From assembly GCA_010094025.1 (NCBI GenBank), contig ML991775.1:496001-560000 (forward strand): DNA of 64,000 nucleotides, read 5' to 3'. Positions 35,759 through 48,732 of the stretch are shown piece after piece. Position 1 is the first letter of the stretch; every line of letters starts with the position of its first letter. The position numbers and the translations under genes are program-made. The stretch is from Viridothelium virens. Lineage: Eukaryota; Ascomycota; Dothideomycetes; Trypetheliales; Trypetheliaceae. Under the pieces are notes generated by a model that searched no databases, was not told the origin of the DNA, and saw only the letters and a program-made list of their open reading frames with translations.

Positions 35759-38700
35759 CTACGTCGATTGAAGCCTTTGAGACTCTTTATCAACTAATTC
35801 GATCCCGAGGTGTCTGATTTTAGCGAGCTCTTCAGCAGTGAGAGGATCCTCAACCTTCACCTCTTCCATGCGCGGTTCCCAGTACAGTTCTAGGAATTCT
35901 GAGATCGGTAGCTGAAATTCCTGCTGCTTAGCGCAGAACTCTGTCATTAGACTCTCTAGTCTCTCGTGAAGGACATGTTCCTCGTCATATATCTCGCTCG
36001 CATTTTCCTCGGGCATAGGCGCTAGGTTCAACATCATGCATTCTGCACAATCGCGCGAACGATCTTGTTTCGCTAAACCAATGCCACGAGTACAGCAAAA
36101 ATTGGAATGCAAACAGCAAAGATGTGTTATTTCTAGCTCTTCAAAAGTCAGGTAGCGAATGACTTGCGAGAAGATTTGCTTCTCGCACCACTTTCGTGGA
36201 GAAGTTGCAGATACTAGAACTTCGAGTGCATCAATAGGGTTAACATCCTTCCCGAATGATAAGTTACCACGTCTCCAGTCCAGACAAGGCTTTAGGAACA
36301 TTGTCAAGGGCTTGCATCCACCGACGGAGCAGGGACATGGGCACGAGTCTCCGTCGTTGCTGAGAGACACAGTCTGGAGGAGCTTTCGACACTCGTCCTC
36401 CATAAGGGGTATCCCTTCGCTACTATGCTTTAGCATCTCTGCCATGCCCAGTTTGTATGCAACGACATGAACAGTCTTTGTCTCCAGCGGCCCAATAGTT
36501 CTGTATAGATCTGCGCCCTTGGAAACATACCAGGAAGCCAGCTTGATCATTGCGAATCTTCCAGGAACGTAGTGGTGGCTTAACAATGCCAGCGGCGTGT
36601 ATCCACGGTCATTGGGGACATCCACTTCAGTAAATCCCGCATTGTATAGCTCCTGAGCTACCCCGACTGAAGTAACACGACGGTGATGAAGCTTTGTGTA
36701 ACTCAGGTCTCGGAGTACCTGTGGGACCGGTATATCATTTTTGTCCAGAACATCGAGAATGCTGAAGAAGGTTTTGTCTGACAGATCATCGTTAGGTAGC
36801 TGGGATATTTGTTGTGTCAAGCTGGGTACATAATACTCTGCAATCGAGCGGAGCTCTCTTCGTCGACCAGCGATAATAGTAGCGATAACTTGGGCCAACT
36901 CCGAATTATAGCGCCAGAACGCTCGCTCGACGCTACCACATTTATGACAGAACATTGCACTGCCAGAATCCGCTAAGATCTGTACTGCCTGCAGATGATC
37001 ACCTTCGTACGCGTAGCACATTGGCAGACATCCATTCTTATCAGCCTGATGGACGTCGGCACCGTAGGAAAGCAGGAGCTTCAAGCCTGACGGCCAATGG
37101 ACACATAGATGAAGTGGACTTTGACCTAGTGCATTCCGTTCGTAAATAGATTTGGGATGCTTTGCGAAAATGCGTGCCATCTGCTGTCCGGAGGACGAGA
37201 TGGCAGCTTTACTCAGCTCACCGCATTCATAATCATCACCGAGGCCTGGAATTTTGTACGCCAACTGCCGCAAGAACGAGGAGTGAAGGCGCCGTGCGTT
37301 GCCCTCTATGATTCGTCTCGCATTCTCCCGAAGACTGAAGTCAAATCCGATCTCGGCCATCACTGCCATGCAATCTATGCAGTCGCTGTACAGAGGTCTG
37401 GGAGAGGGCTTACCACATACATTAGGCTCGAGATTCCTTAATGGATGGAGTGGCGCAGATGCAGCAAAATCAAGGACGTGTCTTTTTCCTCGCAACATTA
37501 GAGTAAGATTCAGTAGGGCACGGATTCGGTTACTCACGAGTTTGACCATTGATCGCCATGGTATGAGGGCCATTCGTAGTCTAATGGTACTTGGAGCCTT
37601 GCCAGTCCAATTGCAAGTTTCTTGAATGACTGCATATGTATACGGTAGAATGGGCCATAAACGGGAATTCTCCTACGGACGAAATGGTTGCCGAAGACCT
37701 TGCGAAGCTGGTTTAGAATTGAGGTGATTCCCTGAGATAAAGGGATGTCAGAATCTTGCTCACCGTCCATAAAGATCGTTCGTGCTCATCGAGCTCATAT
37801 GGCAAAGCTTTTCGCTCGCGAAACAGTTGTTCCAGGTGCTCCAGAAACTTTCCTGCTATTTCCTCGTACAGCCAGACCTTCTCAGACTTGCCATCATCAT
37901 CGAGCATGATATGAAGGTCGGCGCTCTCAAGCATGCACTTCAGAGCTGCAAATGCAGGTGATCCAGCTCTGCGCAGGCAACTGAAAGTAAGGCTCGGACT
38001 CATTGAGACACCGCCTGCACCACTGGAGATGACAAATGAAAGTTCGAGAGTTTGGTGCAGTAGCGCTCTAGTGGCTAAAATCCGTAGTCCCACCGTCTTC
38101 GTACTTGCAAAATCTCGGTGAAAAGAACAATCGACCTGATGGTGGAAGGTAGAGGCGTAAAAAGCTGCAATGTTGCCCATCTTGAATTCGAATGCACTGC
38201 CACGCATTGTCTCCCAGCAGTGACACTTTCTGGAGGTCCTTATTGAATGTAGCTCGGGGTGAGGGGTGTTCGCATGATGCGATTCTGACTGCTCTATATC
38301 TACGCGGACCTTATCAAAAGCAGCTTTCTGAAGGCTAGGTTTATGGACAAGCGCAAGCTGCGTCAATTGGATTTCGCGGGCCTTGATATGATTAGAAAAT
38401 AGACGTCTTCCTGCAATTCGACCCATATGCTTACTAGTCGTTCGACTGACGCAGTGTGTTTTTGATCTAATGCAGCTAATGCTTTCGACATTCGTCTGCC
38501 TTGATCGGCAAGCTCGGAGACGATGGAGTCTTCCAGGGTAGGTACGATTTGTCCGGCTTTCGGTCTTGGCTGGGTCGCGAGAGGTGCTGTGGGTTTCTCT
38601 GTGGAGTTGTGTATCGCAAGCAGCATTTGATCATTTGACTTTGCGAATTCCTGGCGTTGCAGGGACAGTTGATCACTAAAACCTCATGCGTTAGTCCAGG

Positions 38701-39175
38701 TACCCGATAGTGATGCTACTCCCTAGGGACAGAACATTTGCAAAATGTCCAGAGCGATTGACAGATTGGCTTGCAGATCCTGAAGACTATGATTTATGCT
38801 TGATATTGTCTCTTTTCTGAAAGGATACGTTGCTCTCAAGCGGTAGGACTGAAAACTCCTAAGCGATGCGGGGTGTGGAGCCGTTTGTCTGCATTTGTCG
38901 TAGATATTTCGTAGTTGTTTGAGCTTGTTCTCACAAGATCTTACAGTCGGTTGCACCAGTGAATTGGCCATGCCGTTGGAGGAGTCGGTGCGGCGTAGTG
39001 TTTCATGAAGCATCTGAAATACATTGGATAATTGAGTGCACTTTTCATAAAGGTGCGTAAGATCATCGTCGAATGACTTGCACTGTCGATAAAACGTAGC
39101 AATCCCTTGACATAGAGTCAGGCCCAGGGACATGATCCCGATTGCGCTGCTGGCAGCCGAGAAAGGATCGCCCAT
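35759..39175 (-). CDS. Fungal_N-domain ankyrin-repeat protein (NLR-like architecture)
   Basis: Five exons: 38736-39175, 38435-38675, 37764-38381, 37538-37707 and 35759-37481 (1063 residues, phases consistent). The N-terminus MGDPFSAASSAIGIMSLGL is the helical Fungal_N domain that heads many fungal NLR/STAND proteins, followed by a coiled-coil linker. No NACHT or NB-ARC P-loop is seen. The C-terminal half has at least three ankyrin units (NALGQSPLHLCVHWPSGLKL, DKNGCLPMCYAYEGDHL, DRGYTPLALLSHHYV) and two Cys clusters (CPCPCSVGGC; CCLHSNFCC). Two junctions are soft: donor GTTCTG at 38735 is weak, and the acceptor near 37708 could be one of several. Role unknown; allorecognition or regulated cell death is only an analogy. 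Confidence 0.82.
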
Positions 39176-40339
39176 TTCCCAATTGATGAAGGGAGGATAT
39201 GTAGTGGTCTATAGAATGGAGAACATAGCGTTGAATGCGATGCGGTTGTGTCGCCAGTCTGAGAAGAGGCCTTCATAAGGCAGTGGACGAACCTATCTCG
39301 CGCAGGGTTCGGATAGAACCTGCACACAAAGTGAATATGACGATAGCTCCTGACGTTTCTCAGCCCTTCTCAGCCCTTCTCAGCCCTTCTCAGCCCTATA
39401 TGACCATTGTAGCTCCGAGCTTCAGGTAGTTCTCCTATCCCGTCTGAACATGCTCTGGGTCTGTAGGATAGTCATCGGCATTGGCCGTAAGGCGAACGGA
39501 CAGCCCGAACATGAACGGCTGGAGAGTGGCGTTCAAAGACGGCACGCCCTTCAGCTTCAAAGCATCACTGGAAATCGGCATAATTCGTAGTTGGTGTCAG
39601 CCGAGCCAGATGACGAGGAGACGGGACGCTTGCGTGCAATGATGCAGAAGGCGAGGCTGATTGGGATACTATGGTGCTACCGTAAGGCATGCCAAGGGTA
39701 AAGTCAAGGAAGTTGGCCGAAGTTATTGATGGCTATGCACGTGGCATATCGACCTCTGAGCCATACAACAGCATAATTCAGCACATTCCAGCTTGCACTT
39801 CCTTTCAGTAATGCCTAGCAGTGGTCCTATTCAGGCAGTAGCAGTCCAGCCGTGCCCAAGTAAAACCTTAGTCTACCCACTTATGCAGACAATGAACGGC
39901 GCGGCTCCCCCTTAAGCAACTAGAAATTCTAAACAGATTGATTGCACAGGTGCTAGATGGATCTCGCAAACTAATTGCACTTCATACCCTCGATGCTTCC
40001 GTCTCTGTGGAAACCCCACATGGCCCTGTACGCCAACGCTATAGTGATAGTTCTGGGTCAGGACAACCCTTCGCTCACATGCCAATAAGACACAAGTAGG
40101 TAGAACCATCATCTCCGCCGCTCGCACAATCAGTGTACGAGCGTTGAACCCCCCCACCCCATTATGGTACAAGATCAATGGAATCCACGGAAAAGCCCCC
40201 GTGCAAGAATCTCGCCTCCCGATGCATGGATATTTTAGTTCATTCTCCCATTTTTTCCGACTTGAAATAGAAACTCCGTATTTCTTCCAGGTACCCACGT
40301 ACACCCCACGTATCTGACAAGTGAAGGCTTCTAGGCCGT
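39176..40339. other. intergenic, ankyrin gene start / ino80 end
   Basis: 1.2 kb. It holds a short decamer repeat (separate entry). A 130-codon ORF at 39912-40304 lacks domain support. It should contain the ankyrin gene promoter and the ino80 3' UTR. Confidence 0.5.
39357..39398 (+). repeat. CAGCCCTTCT decamer array (about 4 copies)
   Basis: Three perfect copies and one partial copy of CAGCCCTTCT lie about 180 bp upstream of the ankyrin gene start. A short minisatellite. Confidence 0.85.
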
Positions 40340-43300
40340 CTAGCCGACTTCTCCATCTGCAACAGCCAGCCGCTGTTTCACCGTCTTCGCCTTCTTACTG
40401 GTCCCCTTCCCACGCTTGCCCTTGCCACCCGTGGGGGGAGGCCCTTCCACCGGCGTCGCCGCTCCGCTGGGCTTCGCGCTCGCGTCGTCGAAATGTCCTT
40501 CACCTACATCACAACGGCCTTGATCAGCTCTCGATGTTCCCAGAAACAGTGTCGTCTCGGTTGAGATCGCTGGAAGAGGGCACTTACCTTCGTGATACAT
40601 ATCATCCATACTAAACTCCTTTTTCCTGCCGCCACCCACCCCCTGCCCAACGCCTTTCCTCCTCCCCGGCTTCGCCACCTTCTCGCCCCGCGCCTCCCTC
40701 TCCCGTTCCTCCACCTCCCGCCGCTCGATCTCCTCCGCCTGCTCGTCGTCCGCAAGCCAGAGCGCGATGTCCTTGTTTCGATTCTCACGACTGCGCGTGT
40801 TGAAGTCGACGCCCGCCGGCTTGCCATCGGCCGTCGTCGCGCCGCCGCTGATGACCACCCGCTGCACCTCTTCCTTCTGCAGCGCCCGCTTTCGGATGCG
40901 CTCCTCGATCGTGCCGCGCGTGATCATGCGGTACACGGTGACCTGCCTGGTCTGGCCGAGACGGTGGGCGCGGTCCATGGCTTGGGAGTCGATGGTCGGA
41001 TTCCAGTCGGAGTCGTAGAAGATGACCGTATCGGCGCTCGTGAGGTTAATGCCGAGACCGCCGGCGCGGGTGCTGAGGAGGAAGACGAAGATCTCGGGCC
41101 GGGTCTGGAAGTCGGCGACCGTGTCGCGACGATCTTCGAGCTTGGTGCTACCGTCGAGCCGGCAGTACTTGTAGTTGCGGTAGGTGAGGTATTCTTCCAT
41201 GAGGTCAATCATGCGCGTCATCTGGAAGTACAGCAGCACGCGATGGCCGCCTTCCTTAAGTTGCTTCAGAAGTTGGTCCAATTTGGCGAGCTTGCCGCTG
41301 TCGGTGACGAAGCGGCGCATGCTGGGGACGCTGATTTCGGTGTACCGCTTTTTCTCAGAAATGGGTGCCGGCAGCATATTCGAGGGCGGAAGATGGGCAG
41401 GATCAGACTTCGTCTCGAGAAGACGTGATTCGACCAGCGTTGGACAAGGATAGAGAGCTTGACGGATTGCGGGATTGAAGAAGATATTCTCCTTCTCGAA
41501 ATTTGCATTTTGGCTGGAACAGAACAGCTCAACAGGAGGCGCGGAGGCTGCAGGCCGGGCGCAAGGTTCAACACTCGATAGGCAGGCATCGTCGAAGGAG
41601 GCACGTGAGATGTTCATAAGGTGGTGCAGTCGGCCTTCATTTGTTGCCTCGGCCAGCGGTTTTCGGGCATTCCTGTCGATGATGTTCAACATAGCATGTG
41701 TAGGCGCATAGCTGTTCTTCTCGTCATCGTCATCAAATGCCACTCTAAGCCTACCCAGATCACGGTGATTCTGCCGTAGGTCGATTGCGCGATCGATGAT
41801 GCTTTTCGATGTTGCTGAGGATACCTCATTGATAGAGGTGTCCGTTAATCGGAGCCAGGAAAATGCGTCCAGGCCTTGAGAGTTCTTTTTGATGTTCTCC
41901 GGAGTCCACACATTCATCATGTGATATAAGTACTTGTTTCTCCATCCAGCTCGATCATTGTCCGGACCGGGGAGATCAAGTCTCCCACCTTTCTGACCCA
42001 CCAGGCGAGGAACCTTGAATTCAATAAGATTACGGACAGAGTATCGCACGGCCGTATTGTTGCCCTCGCGCATGAAGGAAGCCGTCTCGGCCCAGTATGA
42101 GAATGACACGGGCGATGTAGTTTCAGCGCGTTCGAAAAGATCTGGGTGGTTGCAAACTTTACGAAATTGCATGACCAAATTCATTAAGGTAGCCGTGTCC
42201 TGATCGTCACCAACCGCTGCCTTCTCAATAAGATCCATGATGCTAATCTTGTTCCGAAGATTCGTGTAGTATGCACGTTGCCGGTAAGTAAGGTCGCAAA
42301 AGACGTCCTCTTCGATCTTGTCTCCAAGTTCCTTTTGTACATGTTTCTTGATACGACGAAGCATGAAAGGCTTTAGGATCATGTGGAGACGCTTGAGCTG
42401 ATCCTCATTCAGTTTCGTGTTACTCTGTGCATGACTTTCAATATCTTTGGAGAACCAGTCGCTGAATTCGTCGTGTGAGTCGAACAAGCTAGGCATGATG
42501 AAATGTAGCAAGGCCCACAGCTCCTGCATGTTATTTTGGATGGGTGTACCCGTAAGTAGTAGTCGATTTCGGCAGTGGAAACCAAGCAGCGCCTTCCATC
42601 GAGAGCTTTGCGACGACTTAATCGCCTGGGCTTCGTCCAAAATCATGTACTGCCAACGGATCTTCTGAAAGTATTGTGTATCCATGACCACGAGCTGATA
42701 TGAGGTAACCAAGACGTGGAATGGTGAGTCCTTACTGTAGGTGATATGCTTCCTGTCCCAAAATTTCCGAAGAACCTTTCTATCTTTTGCATTGCCCCAG
42801 TAGGGCAAGACTTTGAGATCTGGTACAAATCTGGTAATTTCTTGCTGCCAATTGTGGAGTGTGGAAGCGGGAGCGATGACTAGGAAGGGGCCCCAGATGT
42901 CGTGAACTTCAGCCAGATAGGCCATCACGGAGATTGACTGTACAGTCTTGCCCAAACCCATTTCATCCGCCAGAATACCATTGATACCTTGCTCGTACAG
43001 GTTGACGAGCCAGTTAAGCCCTTTGAGCTGGTATTCCTTGAGCTGAGCAGCAAGCATCTTCGGCTGTGCGACGTCCATGTTTTGTAGACTGGTAGGGTTT
43101 TGAAAGTTCATCTCACCTTCATCAAAATCGGACATTTGGTTCTGGCCGTCATTGTTGAAGGCGCGGGCTCGATCCTGAGCCTCCTTGACAGCATTCTGCG
43201 CATTGGCCATGGCGGCTTGCCGAAGTACAGTCTCGTCTTCGGCATCGAAATCCAAGTTTTCAAAATTAGTGACCTTGGTGCCGATGTCGCCCAGAGTATC

Positions 43301-45682
43301 CGGTAGATCGATTTCCTTGGTAGCATGAACGTTCTCTTTGATCGTCTGCTTGGACACATCAACTTCATCTGTCGAGCGTTCGACCTCGTCCGTCTTAACC
43401 TTCTTCCCGATGAAATGAGAGTACAGTTCAGTCTGTGAGATGAGGAAGTTGAGCTTGCGCTTTTGCCGGTTCGCTTCGCGCTCCGCCTCAGCCTTCTTTG
43501 CATTTTCAAGTTCTTGCCGCTCCGCGTTCTTCCGCTGGTCACGTTCGTCTCGTTCATTGCGTTTCCAGAAGGACAGCATCTCCCGCATGACACGCTTGGC
43601 CCTGGCCTGAGCCTCTTTCATGCTCTTGTTCGTCTTGAGCTGCCATCTCCTGGCCTCTTTCGAAGCAAGTTGGGCGGTCTTGCGAAGGTTCGACTGCTTT
43701 GTTTGGTAAGATTCATTTTTGATGCGAACGACTTTTGGCACGTCCTTTCTTGCAATATCGCGCCAGATTTGTTCGTAGAGTTGATTGTAGCCTTTCGATA
43801 CATATGGAACGTAGTCTGATGGCGTCGACTCTTTGGTATGGCTATACTCACGGCGCAGTGTTTCTCGGCGCAGGTCGTCTTTGGGAGCGATCATGACCAG
43901 ATCACTGTCACGTTCCATTGCAGCGTGGGCAGCAGCTGCATTGTCTTTCTCCATTTGCTTCTGCTCTTTACTCTTCTTGAGCCGGACTCCAGCCCGCCGC
44001 TTCTTCGGTAGTTCGCCACTGTCAGCGGCATTGAAGGTGCTCATCATACCGCCCTCCAAGTTGGGGGCAATGGGTGTGACTTCCCGGAATTCCTTGGCAG
44101 GAAGCGTGCCATGTAACAACTGGTTGGTGAGCTTAGCCTTCCGGTCAGCCTTGTTTGCTTCACGAATGAATTTATCGCGCTCAGCCTCATCGACAGTCTG
44201 AGCTGCACGTGCCATTGCTTCCTCCCGTTTCTGGTTCTCACTCTGGATAGTCTTTTCACGGCGACGCTTTCGCTGCATGTCCTTCTTCCGTTCCTTCTCA
44301 TCAGACTTTTCGCGATCCTGAACCTCTATCCATGCGCTGGATTCGTTTTCTTTGACATAGCGATCCCGAGCAGCAACAGCATGCTGACCAAAAACATCCA
44401 GAAATCGAACCGCTTGAAGAGTTCGTCGTCGCTGTCAAGAAACATCAGCCATGCTTTGCAGATTTTGCTTGAGCTAGGGTTGTTTTACCTTGCGTCTCTG
44501 ATCTTCATGGTATTCAATATCCAGTGCACGTTTTCTGCTAGCGAGTAAGTATGCAGCCCGATGCTCCTCAAAACCTGTCGCTTCGAGGTCACTGTCCTCC
44601 ATTGCTTCGATTCTTGCGTATTCGGCCTCAACTTCGCGATGAGTAGTGATTTTAGTTTTGGCCGGACGTTTCGGCAGGAGTGGCTCAACGAGTGGCGGTG
44701 CGTGATTAACTTCGACTCGATCGCGAAGTGGTGGTCGCTCAGTTGAACGGGGAGATTGATCTACGCCGTTGACGTTAGGCTTGTGTTCGGTGGTGGGACT
44801 ATCAGTGTATTCCCCTTTGATGTTAGGATAGTGAATGCTGGATGACTTTGGCCTGCGCCGATCTTCTTTTGGTGATTGTTCAGTGCGTGAGGGAGTTGGG
44901 GCAGGGTCGGCGTGAGAGCTAGTGAGGATGCTTGAGAGCGCCATTGGTCCTGAACCCCGACTTGGGGTCTTTGTTCCCATTAGCGAGATATGTTGAGAAT
45001 AACGGGCTTGCGGCAAGACACTCACGCCCTGCGATGGCGGCCGCTGCTCCACCGCCTGTGGCAGCCCACGAGCCACATTGTTGTATCCGTTTGGTGACAT
45101 AGTTGATGCAGCACGGGGGCTTGCGGAGTGATGTGGATGTGCGTGCGGCGGGGGATGAGTCGGTGATTGCTTGGGATACTGTTGAAGTACGGGTGATGGG
45201 TGTGCTGAGTTGGGTTGATCGCGTTGCAATGGAGGCAAGGCTTGCGTCTCTCGTTTCTAGTGTGTAAAATTTTAGATCAGCCTAAGCAAACTTTATACAA
45301 TCAGAACAATAGGAGCGCGATGTCATCAACTGTTTCATCAGGCATCACCTTCGACGATGGGGGAGATTACCTCGACGGGGGATTGAGCAGAATAGCGCGT
45401 GCTATTGTAACTTATCGGACCATCACCATGATCTGAAGTTGGATCGTAATATCCACTCGATGGCCTGTCGCGAGGATGTGCAGCCGCGCCGTTGATAGCA
45501 GGAAATGCTCGCGTGGATGGAGATGCTGGTTGACTGTGGTGGACGCTTGCTATACCGGCTGAAGGAGGTCTTGGTCCGGCACTGGACAGGCCGCGGTGGT
45601 GTGAGCCATTCTGAGGCGAGTATGCAAAGTTCGGTTGGGTTGGCGAGTGAGCCGCATAACCCGGCGTCTGCTCCCCAGGCAT
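40340..45682 (-). CDS. ino80: INO80 chromatin-remodelling ATPase
   Basis: INO80 slides nucleosomes and exchanges H2A.Z. Exons 45371-45682, 44489-45256, 40588-44431 and 40340-40503 give 1695 residues with consistent phases. Order seen: long disordered Pro/Ser-rich N-terminus; basic coiled-coil and DBINO domain (about 43,800-43,400) with [20 protein letters not shown]; Snf2 helicase lobe 1 with Walker [12 protein letters not shown] and DEAQAIK; the long insert typical of INO80/SWR1; lobe 2 with [27 protein letters not shown] and [11 protein letters not shown]; a Lys-rich tail. The last intron (40504-40587, 84 nt, donor GTAAGT) has no in-frame stop and is a multiple of three, so read-through would add 28 residues. 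Confidence 0.95.
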
Positions 45683-46721
45683 GTCGTCCCCTTGCTGCCA
45701 ATCCCCTCAGCGCCCTCAGCGCTCCGAGACAGGCTCTAAAAAGCACGACAGCTCAAAATCAAGGTATGCTGCATGGATGAATAAATTGCTCAGGGGCCAA
45801 GGCGAATTTATGGGACGAGCAGAAATAAAACTAGTGGTAGGGAAGTCGGGCGGATGAACAGGACGGATTGGGTGGATGGTGTTGATGGCGATGATGGGTT
45901 TTGGCGACGGTCGGAGCAGAATGCGTGGGCAGCTGGCCTCTTTGTCCTGATGAAAGAGGTGCAAGTGTGCCGAAGCTGGTGGCAGGCGACGTGGAGGAGG
46001 AGGTAAGTGGGCGCGACGTCGCGATGATGTGGCGTGGTGATGGGGATGGTGGAGGATGATGGGAAGGGAGGATGGGGAAGAGTTGTGAGGGCGTGAAGGG
46101 AGGGTGAAGGCGGTGATGAGCGGCGAGCATGATGAAGTCCTGTTGCGGGAGGGCGGGCCTTGCCCAACTTCCTCTGGCTGAGGGAGACGGTCCAGCATTT
46201 TCGCTCTACTGCGCAGGTACGGAGGTGCGATGTCAGAGGTAGCCAAAACCGGCCGTCTACATAGTAGCATACACGCGTATTAAATTATGCGGTGCCGGCC
46301 CGAATTCGAGGCGCTCGCATTTGCTTCTATTCGACTTCGCAGACAGGCGATTTTTCTGTCTCAGGCGTGGATCTGTCGGCTGGGAAGTTGATTACGAGCT
46401 ATGATCTCGGTTCTGGGTTTGCTTGGCGCGTGTCCAGATTGCGGGCGAAACAACACAAAGCAATTCCCACCTGCCACCATCCCGATCGGGCACCACCGCA
46501 CCGCACCGCTCCACAGCTCCCATACATGTACCTTCGTACCTACCTAGCAAGGTACCTACCTAAGCTAAGGTACCTACACTACCTTCTCCGGCGAAACTCC
46601 GGCCCGAGAACTAGCCCCAATCTTTTTTTTTTTTTTTTGCCTTGCTATCGTCGCACCTGGGGGCTAGTCAGCATATCAGGTTTGGCGCACCTCAAGCACC
46701 TGTACAACGGATATCTCCACC
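45683..46721. other. divergent region ino80 / brx1
   Basis: 1.0 kb between the two starts, likely a shared promoter for two growth-related genes. It contains a T(17) tract near 46622-46639 and a cluster of TACCTA/GGTACC words at about 46535-46583. A 184-codon minus-strand ORF at 45716-46270 is low-complexity and unsupported. Confidence 0.55.
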
Positions 46722-47966
46722 ATGGCTGCAGTATACAAGTCATTGTCTCGATTGCAAGCGGACAAGGATGAAGATCAAATCAATGGCGAGAGAAAAGAAA
46801 AAAAGAATCGCCAAAAGCTGCTGGTGTTGAGCAGCCGGGGGGTGACCCATCGGTGTGTGGAGAAGAGTTCATAGAATATTATCCCATGAACGCTGACTTT
46901 TTCTGACCCCTCTATCATAGACATCGACATCTCATCAATGATCTTTATTCTCTGCTTCCCCACTCTCGTAAAGACGCGAAGTAAGTGCTGAGCACCAGGA
47001 ATCCAGTACACTAAACTCGGCATCTGTGAAGACGCTCACGAGATACGTGCCAGGCTTGACACGAAAACCAAACTCTATCAGCTTAACGAGCTCGCTGATC
47101 TCTACTCGTGCAACAATGTACTATTCTTTGAAGCCCGGAAGGGCAAAGACCTCTATGCCTGGATCTCCAAACCCCCCAATGGGCCTACCATCAAGATGCA
47201 CGTACAGGTAGCGTTCTGCGAAATTTCCCACTCGCTTTACATTCACTAAAGCCGGTATAGAACCTACATACCATGGAAGAACTACATTTTACTGGTAAGT
47301 CTTGTGGTCCAATCAAGACTTACGGCAATGATCTCGGCTGACTGGGTTCCAGGTAATTGCCTCAAGGGCTCACGGTCCATTCTAAACTTCGACATGCGCT
47401 TTTCGATCACCGAGAACCCACATTTACCCTTGATACGAGAGCTACTGACGCAGGTGTTTGGGGTACCGAAAACAAGTCGGAAGGTCAAGCCCTTCGTGGA
47501 TCACGTCATGTCTTTCACCTACCTAGAAGGGAGGATCTGGGTGCGGAATTATCAGATCTTGGAGACAGAGCCGAAGAATGACAAAGTGGGCCAAGGACAA
47601 GGACAAGTCAATGGGACAGTAGATGGCGAGCAGGAGGGGGACGAAGACAGAGAGGCAAGAAAGTCAAAAAAAGGAAGGAAGGGTGACACGCATATTCAAC
47701 TTGTGGAGATCGGCCCTCGCTTTGTCCTGACGCCCATCGTCGTTCTCGAGTCATCGTTCGGTGGTCCGGTCATTTATGAGAACAAGGAGTTTGTCTCGCC
47801 AAATCAGATCCGATCAGAGTTGCGGAAGGCGCGTTCTGGCCGTTTCAATCGAAGAACAGAAGGAGAAATTGACCGGAAAGTCAAGAAGGGCGACTTGGGA
47901 TTAGTGACAGAAGGAGGCAGAAAATCTGAGAGAGACGCGCTAGACGCAAGAGACTTGTTTGCATGA
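46722..47966 (+). CDS. brx1: Ribosome biogenesis protein BRX1 (Brix domain)
   Basis: Brx1 is a nucleolar Brix-domain factor needed for 60S assembly. Five exons: 46722-46852, 46921-46980, 47054-47207, 47261-47294 and 47353-47966 (330 residues, phases consistent), including a 34-nt exon. Conserved features: VLVLSSRGV-type start of the Brix fold (LLVLSSRGVTHRHRHLINDL), LFFEARKGKDLYAWI, PNGPTIKM, NCLKGSRSILNFD, FTYLEGRIWVRNYQI, LVEIGPRFVLTPI and the C-terminal SSFGGPVIYEN block with FVSPNQIR. A charged insert after residue 200 (Gly/Asp/Glu/Lys) separates two halves of the domain, as in fungal relatives. Confidence 0.95.
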
Positions 47967-48732
47967 GTACGGACGCGGCTTCGTGTTTTTGATCATCCTC
48001 ACAGATTAACGATACCATATCACAAGCGCGGCGTTACGGTTGCATAGGTAGCGAGGATCCGAGGCGTTGCTCCATAGGGGACTGCCATCGCTGCGAACAT
48101 CTCTGGTTTACAGTTCAATACCAAGTTTATACGCCAACTTAGTTCCAACGTATCAGACCCAGTTTCATGCTAGCTTCAGCCGTATCATACATCACAAACT
48201 GAATATTCCGGCCGTTCTTTGCTTATCCAAAAATAAGGTGTAAGGTTGAAAACATAAATGAATCGACAAATGGGGGAACATTGGGGCAACAGTGTAGCCT
48301 TAGGAAGCCGCAAAACCTGTACTCGCAGCACTGATCTTGATGGTTACCTTACTCCAGAACCCCAACCTCAGACTCAAACGCGCGGTGGCACTCTCATATT
48401 GCACAGCATTGAGCCTCCAGTGCCTTCCTGCTGCAAGGCTCTGGTCGAGGGAACTGTATGTGTTATGAGAGTTAGTCGAGTCACAGTATCTGGATCGACG
48501 TTGTCAGGACTTCTTTTGTGTTTAAACATTTCAGGCTCTATTAAATTGAATCTAGAACAGGACTCAACCACCATTGCATGAGGTATGTAATATAAATTAG
48601 GCAAGTCACCCACCCACCAAACACCCACGCTCCTGAAAAGGGTATAGCCCTCTATGCAGACCGGACATCAAATTCAAAAATACCCATCCTCCCGCCCGTC
48701 TATAACTCTTCTTTTTTCTTTCTTTATTTTTT
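47967..48732. other. convergent intergenic region brx1 / MFS
   Basis: 766 bp between converging stop codons. Pyrimidine/T-rich at the right end, as expected for the MFS 3' region. No gene seen. Confidence 0.5.

Noticed and set aside
39912-40304. 130-codon minus ORF
   Set aside because: No recognisable motif; lies in ordinary intergenic sequence.
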